A DNA stretch of 64,000 nt from Macrotis lagotis. Lineage: Eukaryota > Chordata > Mammalia > Peramelemorphia > Peramelidae. Made by a program: the position numbers and the translations under genes. Below are positions 51,905-62,178 of this stretch, in pieces (positions within the stretch are counted from its first letter, which is position 1; each line of letters begins with the position of its first letter). The stretch is from assembly GCF_037893015.1 (NCBI RefSeq), contig NC_133666.1:1393467-1457466 (forward strand), given 5' to 3'. Below the pieces are notes generated by a model, which worked only from the letters and a program-made list of their open reading frames with translations, searched no databases and was not told where the DNA came from.

Positions 51905-52070
51905 AGACAAGTTGTTTGGTCACATCCAACTCTTTGTGACTACATTTAGGGTTTTCTTAGCAAAGATTCAGAGTGGTTTGAGCTTTTCCAATGAGGAATT
52001 GAGACAAATAGGGTTAAGTGACTTATCCAGAGGTTAGATTTGAAGGCAGGCAGATTCTACCAGTGCTACC
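51905..52070 (-). repeat. Old composite SINE (MAR1/Ther-like, antisense)
   Basis: gtcacatccaactctttgtg, then agggttttcttagcaaagat and gagacaaatagggttaagtg parallel the element at 3880-4174; the head is degraded. Confidence 0.7.
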
Positions 52071-52785
52071 CCAGAAATGACACGACTTGGCAGTAGAGTA
52101 GATATGTGGAAGAGTTGAGCATGTCCCTAAAACTGCCCACCTGGGCAGTGTTACATTGAAATAAAGAAATCACATATCAGCCAACAATGACTAAGCAACA
52201 TGTACCATTTGCTAACAAACCAGAACCGAAACTCTCCATAGCCAAGGACCCAGAACTTTGGAACATACAGTGTAGACAGAAGGCAAAACGGGATGAAATG
52301 GTTAAGACACCTAGTTTCTTATTGAAGGAAGGGATCAGGAGAAACTGAGAAGGAAAAAGGAATTAGTTGAATGCCTCTTGGGAGGAAACAGTCTTTTGAC
52401 TTCTGCAAACACAAGTGACTTGCAGATTTAATTTCACAAAAGGATGGATAATGGCAAAATGGAGTCAATATTACAGTGACTAGGGGGATGGTGATGGTGC
52501 CCTAGAGAGTCATCAGAAAGTTGGGAAAGGGGAGAAAGAGTTATGTTTTGGCCATGTTGAATTTTGAGTTGCCCAAGAGGAGCTCAGGACCTAGGACTGG
52601 GAAATCATCTGCGTCAAGATGATTGTTAAATCTATGGGATCTGAACCAAGAAGAACCTAAAGAGTATGCTCTGGGACAAGAGCATGATCCAAGGTGTGGA
52701 AAAGGATGAGGTTGATAAAAAAAATGGCATCTGCTCTGGCACTTGGGTCACTGGTCAATTTGGAGGTGTTAATAATTTGAGCACT

Positions 52786-53177
52786 TTTTTTTTCCATTCA
52801 AGAAAGATTTGAGTTTTACAATTTTTCCCCTATCTTGCTCCCCCCCCACAGAAGTCAGTCTGTTAGCCTTGACATTGTCTCCAGGGTATACATTGATTTC
52901 AGTTGAATTTGATGAGAAAGAAATCAGAGCTTTAAGGAAGAAAAAGTATGAGAGAGAGCAAAATTACAGACTCGGTTTTTTTTTTTAAATTAAAGATAAT
53001 CATCTTTGGTCTTTGTCAAACTCCACTGTTTTTTTCTCTGGATACAGATGGTACTCTCCATTGCAGATACCCACAAATTGTCTCTGATTGTTGCACTGAT
53101 GAAATGAGTAAGTCCATCAAGGTTGATCACTGCCTCCATGTCACTGTTAGTGTGTACAGTGTTTTTCTGGTTCTGCT
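52786..53177 (-). mobile_element. 5'-truncated L1 3' end
   Basis: An L1 3' end of the same subfamily as at 5.0 and 21.3 kb. 12-bp duplication atttgagcactt (52774-52785) and atttgaacactt (53178-53189), one mismatch. Confidence 0.9.
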
Positions 53178-53189
53178 ATTTGAACACTT

Positions 53190-53305
53190 AAGATTTGCAG
53201 AGTGTTTTACAGATATCTCATTTTATCTTCAAAACAACCCTAAGATGAGGACACAGGCCGAGGTCACTGAGCTAGTAAATGTCTGAAATGGGATTCAAAC
53301 TCACT
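53190..53305 (-). repeat. MIR-like SINE remnant
   Basis: gcagagtgttttacagatat, then ctaagatgaggacacaggcc and gggattcaaactcactctgc follow antisense MIR order; interrupted on its left by the L1. Confidence 0.55.
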
Positions 53306-53539
53306 CTGCTGCATACAGTGGAATGATAAGGATAAAAGCCAAGTTGTGGGGTGTTTAGAAGAGACTGAGAGGTAGCAAGCTTAGATAGCTTTCTCAGGAA
53401 TGAAAGTAGAATTGGTAAAATCGAATGGGGGTTTTTAGGGATGGAGGAGACATGAGAAGGTTAAGCAGCAAGGAAACGACCAGTAAGCAGAGATGGAAGT
53501 TTAGAGGGTGTGGAGTAGGGATGAGAGATAGGGTAACTG

Positions 53540-53740
53540 GTGCTACTGTCTGGTGTCAGGAAGAGATCGGAGTTCAAATCCAAGCCATGGGACCCTGGAC
53601 AATTCATTTAACCTGTTTGCCTCATGTTCCTCAACTGTAAAATGAGAGCGATGTAGTATCTACTTCCCAGGGTTGTTGTGAGAATCAAATAAGATAATCT
53701 ATGTAAAAAGTGCTGATATAGGTGCTATGAAGATGCTTAT
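53540..53740 (+). repeat. MIR-like SINE
   Basis: gttcaaatccaagccatggg, then caactgtaaaatgagagcga, cccagggttgttgtgagaat and aaaagtgctgatataggtgc: an almost full MIR-type order. Confidence 0.7.
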
Positions 53741-56600
53741 TACCTCCCCTGCTAGAGAAGAAAGGATGGGCTGGACTGACTTGGGCATTCCTGATTGGGC
53801 AAGAAGGCCTACCTTTTCACCAGAGATAGTGGGGGAAGACATCTGAGTGATGTGAAATGAGGAGGAAGTTAGTTCCCTGCTAATGATCTGTGCGAGAGAC
53901 TCAACTGAGAGCAGCCCATGAAGAAGAGTTAAGGTGGCAGATGGCAGGAAAATTCTAAGGTTGGGGTTTGGCCAGACATCATAGGCAAGACAACAGTGGA
54001 GAGTTGAATTCATTCACCAAGGGGTTGCGATGGGGAAGGAGGGCATGGAGTCAGTGCAGAACTAATGGAGTGGCAAAGAAAACTAGTGAGGGGCCACAAT
54101 GATCAGAAACAGAAATTTCAGAGTTCCTGAGCGTGGAAATAGGAAACTTGTGGGGGATGGCAAAATCAAGGGGCTAGAGTGGAGGCACAGTAGAGAAAGA
54201 AGTCCTGGGCCTGAAGGAGATTGAGGAGTGAGGCGAGGATTCCTTGGAGAATGGAGGATTCATTGGGAATGGAGAGTGAGAATCAGAGTGTGAGAACTGA
54301 GCAGACAGTTAGATGTAGGCTTAGGAGGGAAGAGCCTCTGGCATCTAGAGAAGATGAATCTCACTTGAGTGATGGTGACAAAGGGAGAGCCCGGAAGTGG
54401 CCATGACCAATGAGTTCTGAGGGAAAATGTCACCAGAGCTCAAAGGAGGGTGGGCAAGGGTCCAACTAAGCTCAGAAGGGGGTTAAGATGAAAATAGGCT
54501 CTAGAGGGCACCAGATAGCTCTTGGTAACTTTCTAGAAAGCTACCTGTCACTGCCTCCTGAAAGCTGCCCCCCTCCCCCCCCCCCCCCCCCCCCCCGAAC
54601 TGGGAGATGAAGACCCAGTCCTGGGCCACAACTGCCCTGCTCTGCAGGCCATGGCCCTGAGCACTAAGGTTCCTGGACAGCCCAGTCCTAGACTCTGGTG
54701 CCCCTAGTTCCTGAAAGCCTACTTCTGGGGACCACTTGGAGACTCACGGTGCCCTTCCTGTCCTTCCCTGCTTGGGACTGGGGGCTACAAAGCAGCTCTT
54801 TTCCTTTCTGCTCTGTTACCTCCTAGAGATGAGGAGCTGGTTCAGCCCAACTGTCTCTGTCTTTTTGTCACCCACACACCCACCCACATCCCCCTCCCCC
54901 ACATACACACACCCCACCATCACAATGATCTGGCTGTTCTTTTGGAAGGGCCCTACTTCCTGGAGAATGGCTCCTCCTCAACACTCTCCTCAGCTAGGAA
55001 AAGGCTCCTCTGTTTTAGCCCTTGCTCAGCCTTCACAGCCTGAGGCTGTTCCTAACCTCTTTGGGCAGAGTTGGGCTTTGAGGGCCAAGGGGGCCCCCCC
55101 ACCAACAATAGGCCTTCAGAGAGCCCCTCTGGGGCTGGCCCCTTGCATTCTGTAGTAGACCTCCCTCAGTTGCAGGTCTCTCCTATCTGACCCCGCCATG
55201 TCACTAGTCAGAGCCTGGAATTCTGTAAAATCGGGAGCTTTGGAGTCTGACTGGCCTCCTTGGGGAGGATGGGAGGGACGGAAGAGGGAGAGCAGCAGGG
55301 ATGGGGCATCCTACTTCCGAAGCCCCAGATGACAGCTAACCCAGGCCTTCCCTGAGGACCAGAAGTCAGACTGGGAGCAGACTTCGGTTGGAGGAGGGCA
55401 GTGTTCACTGGCCAACGAATCCCGTGATGTCCAAAGGCCCGGTGAGAGAGATGACCTCCAAGATCTAACCCTATTTTTAGGAAAAGCCATTGAGACCATG
55501 TCACCTTTCTTCTCTTAGCACATAGCAAGCCTTCCTTCACCCTTTTGGCATATACTCCCCAACTTTGGGTTGGTAAGACAACATGAAGTCTAGACCGAGA
55601 GGGGAATGGGGTGGAGAACATTAAAGGGCAGGGTGCTAGGGCAAGAGGGGAAAGGAGTAGGAGCTGTGCCTGTTCACGTTCTGGCCTCTCTGCCTGAGCA
55701 GCCATTACAGATCCCAAGCTCAGCCTTCCTCTCTCCAACACCACCCTGTGGCATATTACTGAAAAGAGATTGATGACTTTTTTTTCCCTCGGCAGAAGGG
55801 GAAAAGACCTTTGCATCTGTCTAGAGATCATTGAAATGGCAGCTGTTCCCATTTCTGCCCTCTCCGCCTCCACCCTTGCCCTCGCCTCCAGGCAGGGACC
55901 TACCAACCCCAGACTGCTCGTGGAGGCCATTTCATTTATAGCAGGGGGAGGGGAGGAACTGAAGATGTAACCCTCAGCACTACCATAAAGATGCCTGGGT
56001 CTTTGGGGGCAGCTGGGGGGGAGGGGCAGCAAAGGAGAGAGCTGTACTCTCCACTGAGACCTCAGGCCCCAGGAGCCCTGAGGATGTATGGACAGCTCCA
56101 GGCCCAGGGAGCAGAGAAAAGTCTGAGGACTTGAATGGGGTCTTTTGTGTGTCTCCTGACAACTCTAAGGGAAGAGGGCTCTACCCCCACTCCCATCCCC
56201 CAGCACCATGAAAATGCCCTTTGACCAGAGACCTTTCAACTGGAACAGCAGGCTGAGGTTGGCCAAATTCTTAGGCTTGGGCATTGTGGAGGGGTCTTAG
56301 GAGCCCCAGATGCCCCCAAATTTGATAGGATGGGAATTTTCTCCTATCTACCAAAGGATGTATGGCTGGTTATCCTTTATAGTAGCAGTCCTAAGCTCTC
56401 AAGCCAGCAGACGGTGAAGGTGTACCCTGCCCCAGCACTGGCAATCCAAAGATAGGCACCCCTAGCCCAAGGAGATAGCAAGCTGGGCACCCGTCTGAAC
56501 ATGGGAAGGAAGTTGAAAGTCATTTCAAGGGATCCTAGTCACTGGAGAGTTGAGAAAACATTGGAGGTAGGAGATAGGCCTTTAACCTGCCTTCTGAAGG
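53741..56600. other. Intergenic sequence, no gene confirmed
   Basis: Moderately GC-rich and largely free of recognisable repeats, with a 22-base C run at 54575-54596. The minus strand is open for 240 codons from an ATG (55930 down to 55208) but resembles no family I know. PLXNA3, expected next by human synteny, is not recognisable here; a non-coding first exon of it cannot be excluded. Confidence 0.45.
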
Positions 56601-56792
56601 TAAATGGGGATCATGCCTGGCCTCAGTTTTGTCATCTGAAAAATAAAGGGGTTGGCCCAGATAACCTTCAAGATCCGAATGGATGACCCTGTAAGTGCAG
56701 TTCAGGGATGGGAGCCAGTTTATGGTAGATTGTGCATGAAAGGGAGTCATGGGTAGTTGCTTCAGCCAGATTGCCCTGAAGAAGAATCTGTC

Positions 56793-56950
56793 AGGCGGCT
56801 ATGTGGCACAGTGGATAAAGCACCGGCCTTGGAGTCAGGAGTACCTGGGTTCAAATCCAGTCTCAGACACTTAATAATTCCCTAGCTGTGTGGCCTTGGG
56901 CAAGCCACTTAACCCCATTTGCCTTGTAAAAAGTTAAAAAAAAAAAAAAA
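56793..56950 (+). repeat. Young tRNA-derived SINE
   Basis: Perfect 12-bp duplication gaagaatctgtc at 56781-56792 and 56951-56962; near-consensus body and A tail. Confidence 0.94.
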
Positions 56951-57264
56951 GAAGAATCTGTCCTTGAGTTTCCCGAGACCCTGAACCCAAGGTTCTGGGC
57001 CATTGGGTAGTTTGGAGCCCCTTTCCTCACCCCTTCCACATCTCTCATAGCCATTCCCTTCTTCCCACTCACATGGTCCCAAACCTAATCGAGGCCTTGA
57101 TCCTGGGTTTAGGCCTACCTAAGACTGGGGAAGGGGGAAGGGAGGTATCCTGACAAGAGATTGGCAGGTTTGAAAGAGGGATGAATTTGGAGGGAAAGCT
57201 AATGAGTTGCTTGGGACCTAGTGAATTTGAGATGCTTTCTTTGGGAGCCAATAGAGGATCTGGA

Positions 57265-57432
57265 GTTTGGAGTCAGACGTAATCAAGGAAACCATGGAAA
57301 CTTTCAGGTGTTTATTAACCCTAGGCAAGGCATGTAATCTTTCTGAATCTCAGTTTCCTCCTCTGGACAATGGGGAGCAAAATACCATCTACCTTGTAGG
57401 GTTGCTGTGAGGATCAAAAGAAATCTTTTCTG
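57265..57432 (+). repeat. MIR-like SINE
   Basis: ggagtttggagtcagacgta, then gaatctcagtttcctcctct, taccttgtagggttgctgtg and aggatcaaaa are in MIR order. Confidence 0.65.
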
Positions 57433-58277
57433 TAAAGGGTTTTTTCCAAGCCATTGTGCTGCAGAAGGGGACACAGCTCAGTCTTATTGTGATACAAATT
57501 CCCTTGAGGAATTCTTAAGGAACAGTCTTCAGAGACTAGAACCTCTCCTTGGCATGGCCTCCAAGGGGGCAAATCTTGACTCTCTGAAGGTCCCTTTGAT
57601 TTTTGGAAAGGACCTCAGTTGTTTTGAAGGTCATATGGGGGGGGGAGTGTGAAGGCTGACTGAGAAGTAAGGCCATAGTATAGATGGGATGGGACTGGCT
57701 AGTGCTCTGGACAGGCCCGAACTCTCTGGACAAGGTAGCTGAAGGCTTCTGCTTGAAACTGCTCTCATGACTTTCCCAGTTCTCCTATCTAGTAGAGTTG
57801 TCTGGGCTGGCTCTTACATGGTGTGGGAAGACGAGACAAAAAGGGCTGACTAAGAAATTGAGCAAGTTGATGGCATCCCTGAAAAAGTAGAGCAAGGAGA
57901 TGTTATTAACGTTCTTTGGCCTCTTGAAATGACTTTAGATGTCTGACTTGGAATTTGCTGAGTAGTCCACCAGTTGAATCTTCCCCCAGGCCCTCAGTAG
58001 AAGGTAGAAGAGTCCCAACTTAGCATCGGAAGCACTGACCAAAGGAGAGGTGGCTTGATGTTGGAAAATGAAGGGTTCTGCTTCGAAGTTAGAGTTCACA
58101 TTTGCTAATGTTCAAGACTACCTCCTTGAAGCATACAACCTCTGGAAAGCATGAGAAGCTTCCAGATTCCTGCCTCTATACCCAAGCCCAAGGTAACATG
58201 AGCTAAGCAACCAATGGGAGGAAGCCAGTCTTTGGGTTTTGGGTTCTAGGACATAGGGGTACCCAGGACCTCGGGGA
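57433..58277. other. Intergenic sequence, no feature recognised
   Basis: No gene or clear repeat seen; a short G run lies at about 57640. Confidence 0.4.
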
Positions 58278-58292
58278 TCCTTTATGCTTTTT

Positions 58293-58447
58293 CTTTTTTT
58301 AGGTTTTTGCAAAGCAAAATGGGGTTAAGTGGCTTGCCCAAGGCCACACAGCTAGGTAATTATTAAGTATCTGAAGCCACATTTGAACTCAGGTCCTCCT
58401 GACTCCAGGGCTGGTGCTCTATCCACTGTACCACCTAGCCACCCCAT
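58293..58447 (-). repeat. tRNA-derived SINE (antisense)
   Basis: Full copy with duplication tcctttatgcttttt at 58278-58292 and 58448-58462. Confidence 0.92.
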
Positions 58448-58493
58448 TCCTTTATGCTTTTTAAAAAAATAACCACATGCTTTCAACAATCAT

Positions 58494-59045
58494 TTTTTTT
58501 TTACATTTTTCTCCCTTCCTCCCTTCCCTCCCCCCTCCCCCTGGAGAGAAAACAATCTAATCTGGATGCTACATGTGTCACTATGCCAAAGTAGATCTGT
58601 ATAAATCATATTGGGAGAGAAGAATCAAAGCCAAATGGAAAAAAAAAAAGTAGAAAAATGACATAATGTCAGACTTTTCAAAATTGAAGATAGTGGGGGT
58701 GGCTAGGTGGCGCAGTGGATAGAGCACCAGGCCTGGAGTCAGGAGTACCTGAGTTCAAATCCGGCCTTACACACTTAATAATTACCTAGCTGTGTGGCCT
58801 TGGGCAAGCCACTTAACCCCATTGCCTTGCAAAAAAAAACAAACCAAAAAAAAACCTTAAAAAAAATATTTGAAGATAGTGAGTTTTGGTCTGCATTCAA
58901 ACTCACAGTTCCTTCTCTGGATTTGGGTGACATTTCCTATCACAAATCTTTTAGAATTATCTTTGATTATTGCACTGATAGAATGAGTTAGTCCGTCATG
59001 GTTGATCATTACCTCATGTTGCTAGTGTGTATAATGTTCTTCTGG
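58494..59045 (-). mobile_element. Old L1 3' end, interrupted by a SINE
   Basis: Diverged L1 3' UTR and end region (gagagaagaatcaaagccaa, ggtctgcattcaaactcaca, attgcactgatagaatgagt, tgtataatgttcttctgg), with a SINE at 58696-58869. Confidence 0.78.
58696..58869 (+). repeat. tRNA-derived SINE nested in L1
   Basis: Duplication ttgaagatagtg at 58684-58695 and 58870-58881; tail has two A-rich segments split by aaacc. Confidence 0.92.
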
Positions 59046-61196
59046 TGGGGTGTAGAGTATGTTCCAGGAAGACTAATGCCTTAGTGTGAGGGCTGCTGGG
59101 CCCTCTTCAGGTCTGCTTACCACCTTGGATGTCCACCTGAGCCACCTAATTCTCTCCTGTGGCTCCAAGAAGCTGTAGCAGGTGAAGCAGCCATAACCCA
59201 GTAAACCATTTCGGCAGGCAGGCTAAACTAGGTTGGGGATAACCGAGGGAGTCTCAAACTCATCAGTGAGTAGTGGGGGGGGGGGCGGTGTCTACCCCAA
59301 GCATGTGAAGTCTTCCATGTGGAATGGGCAGAAGAGAACAATTCATTTCAATGACCACAAAGCCAGCTGAAGCAGGTGTGATGGAACCCTTGATCAGACA
59401 TCGAAGACACCAAGGTCATCCACTGCCCCTAGAGTCATCCCCAGTTGTCTTGACTCTGTCTTGCTATGCTGGATCATGATGAATTTGGAAGAGTGAGGAT
59501 GACTTCCTGCAGCTTCTCCTCACTTAAATCCAATTTACACACACAACAAAAGATATCACCCATGCTTTAACCTTCCTCAAAGTCCTGAGGTGACAGGCTA
59601 GGGATGAAGCAGTAGGGGTGGATACACTGGGAGCTGCAGTCACAACCCTGCACACAGGAGACCCAGGCCATAGGGTTGTTTTTCCATTGAAAGCAGCAGT
59701 GGGATTCAGCAGCCTTCTGGGTGACTGAGCAGCCCTTTTAAAGGATTGCAGTGCTCACCTCCTAATGTGAGGAAGGGGCTAGAAAAGGTGCCCTAAAATT
59801 TGTCTGGCTATCCAACCCTGACCCTATTACCACAGCAGATGGGGATCCCACCGTATGGTCAAGACACAAAAAAATCTGCAAAAACTTTAAAGAAGATTCC
59901 ACTTACCGTTGGTGCATGGACCACGCGCACACTCATAGATAACACAAGAGCCAATCTACATGAAAGACAAACAGCTTGGGGATGGTTTCCAATAGCAACC
60001 CTGAGTGAAGTAAGGCTGGCAAATGAAGGCCAGTTTACTGAAGTTGGAGCTAGATACACATTTTTCTGGAGTGGTCACAGTGAAGGGGAACACTGTGAAG
60101 TTGGGGGAGGTTTTGCATTCAAAAATTAATCTAGTCAACATTCTTGAATGCCCACCAAAAGGAGTGGGCAGGTTCATGACAATGAGATTGCCACTTCCAG
60201 GAAAACGCCATGCCACCATTGTCAAAGCCCATGTTCCCACCATGTTGTATAATGATGAGTTAAAGAAGAATTTTATGAAGACCTGGAGACCCTTATCCTC
60301 AATGTACCAAAAGAGGACAAGCTTGTAATTCTGGGTGCCTTTATTGCTAGAGTAGACTCAGATTACCAGTCCTTGAGAAGAATGGAGTTGGAAACACCAC
60401 AGCAATGGTCACCCACTATTGAAGAGTTGTCTTTCTCATCACAAACACTGTCTTCCATTTACCTAAATGCAATCAAACTTCCTGGATGCACCCTTGTAGC
60501 AAACATTGGCATCTATTAGACTATGTGATTGTAAGGAGAAGAAACCGACACACTGTGAGTGACAAAGGTGATGTGTGGTGTAGAGTGCTGGACTGATCAT
60601 AGACTCATCCTCTCTGAGCTAAATATTCATATTCAACAAAAGTGGTGGCCCCCCAGCCAAAATGAATACTAGAAGTAATGTCCAGAGATTAGTGTCTCTC
60701 TGAACGGGAACAGTTTTTTGCTCACTTGGAGGGACAGTTGAGTCAACACACAGTTGGCATCAGTGGAGCAGAAAAAAGAGTGGGCAATTGTCAGAGATCT
60801 GGTACTCATCTGGGCCAGAATACTCACAAACATCAAGACTGGTTTGTTGAAAATGATGGGGAAATACAGAAGCTGCTGAATGAAAAATGAGAATTTGACA
60901 GGGTTTAACCAGCAGGGTAGTTCATCCATTGGAAAGAAGGCAATGTTTAATTCCATCAAAAAGTAAAGTCCAAGCAAAGCTTAGAGAGATGCAGGACTCT
61001 TGGCTTAGTAAGAAGACAGATGAAATTCAATTTTATGCAGACAGCAACAAACCGAAATGCTTTTATGATGCCCTGAAGGCTATTTATGGGCCAAGATATA
61101 TGGTGCATCTCAATTGCTCAGAGCTGATGGAGCCCCATTGATTAACAAGAGGGGCACGATCTTAGAGAGATAGGCTGAACACTTCCACACTGTTTT

Positions 61197-61345
61197 GTTA
61201 AAAATTTTATTTATGGAAATGAGGTTAAGTGACTTGCCCAAAGTCACCCAGCTAGGCAATTATTTAGTGTCTGAGGTCACATTTGAACTCAGATCCCCCT
61301 GACTCCAGAGCCTATGCTCTGTCTACTGCACCACCTAACTGCACC
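61197..61345 (-). repeat. SINE A inside the RTE LINE (antisense)
   Basis: Diverged full copy (ggaaatgaggttaagtgact to ccacctaactgcacc). Flanks acttccacactgtttt and cttccataccattctt are a decayed target duplication. Confidence 0.82.
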
Positions 61346-61360
61346 TTCCATACCATTCTT

Positions 61361-62178
61361 TTTTTTTAGGGGTTTTTTTTTTGCAAGGCAATGGGGTTAA
61401 GTGGCTAGCCCAAGGCCATACAGCCAGGTAATTATTTTTTTTTAAGAAAGATTTTATTTATTTTGAGTTTTACAATTTCCCCCCCTATTCTTGCTTCCCT
61501 TCCCCCACCCCCACAAAAGGCATTCTGCTAGTGTTTACATTGGTTCCATGTTATACATTGATCTCAGTTGAATGTGAGGAGAGAGAAATCATATCCTTAA
61601 GGAAGAAAAATAAAGTATGAGATAGTAAAATTACATAATAATATAACACTTTTTTTTCTAATTTGACAGTAATAGTCTTTGGTCTTTGTTCAAAATCCAT
61701 AATTCTTTTTCTGGATACAGATGGTATTCTCCATCGCAGATAGCCCAAAATTGTCCCTGATTGTTGCACTGATGGAATGAGCAAGCCCACCAAGGTTGAT
61801 CATCACCCCCATGTTGCTGTTAGGGTGGAAAATGTTTTTCTGGTTCTGCTCATCTCATTCAGCATCAGTTCATGTAAATCCCTCCAGGCTTCCCTGAATT
61901 CCCATCCCTCCTGGTTTCTAATAGAGCAATAGTGTTCCATGACATACATAGACCAGTTCGTTAAGCCATTCCCTAATTGAAGGACATTCACTTAATTTCC
62001 AATTCTTTGCCACCACAAACAGGGCTGCTATAAATATTTTTGTACAAGTGATGTTTTTACCCTTTTTTATCATCTCCTCAGGGTATAGATCTAGTAGTCA
62101 GCCAGGAGGCTGGATTGGAACTCAGGTACTCCTGACTCCAGGGCTGGTGCTCTATCCACTGCGCCACCTAGCCACCCC
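61361..62178 (-). repeat. SINE B inside the RTE LINE, split by an L1
   Basis: The tail-side half is 61361-61428 and the head-side half about 62107-62178. Flanking duplication ttccataccattctt (61346-61360) and tttcataccattctt (62179-62193). SINE B used the same target site as SINE A. Confidence 0.85.
61429..62098 (-). mobile_element. 5'-truncated L1 inside SINE B
   Basis: L1 3' end and ORF2 C-terminus on the minus strand (RNQEGWEFREAWRDLHELML, MSRTRKTFSTLTATWG). It is inserted in SINE B between the two cagccagg copies (61421-61428 and 62099-62106). Confidence 0.88.

Noticed and set aside
54000-58000. PLXNA3 5' coding exons, expected from human synteny
   Set aside because: No sema-domain or signal-peptide coding sequence and no CpG island were found, so the gene presumably lies beyond the window.
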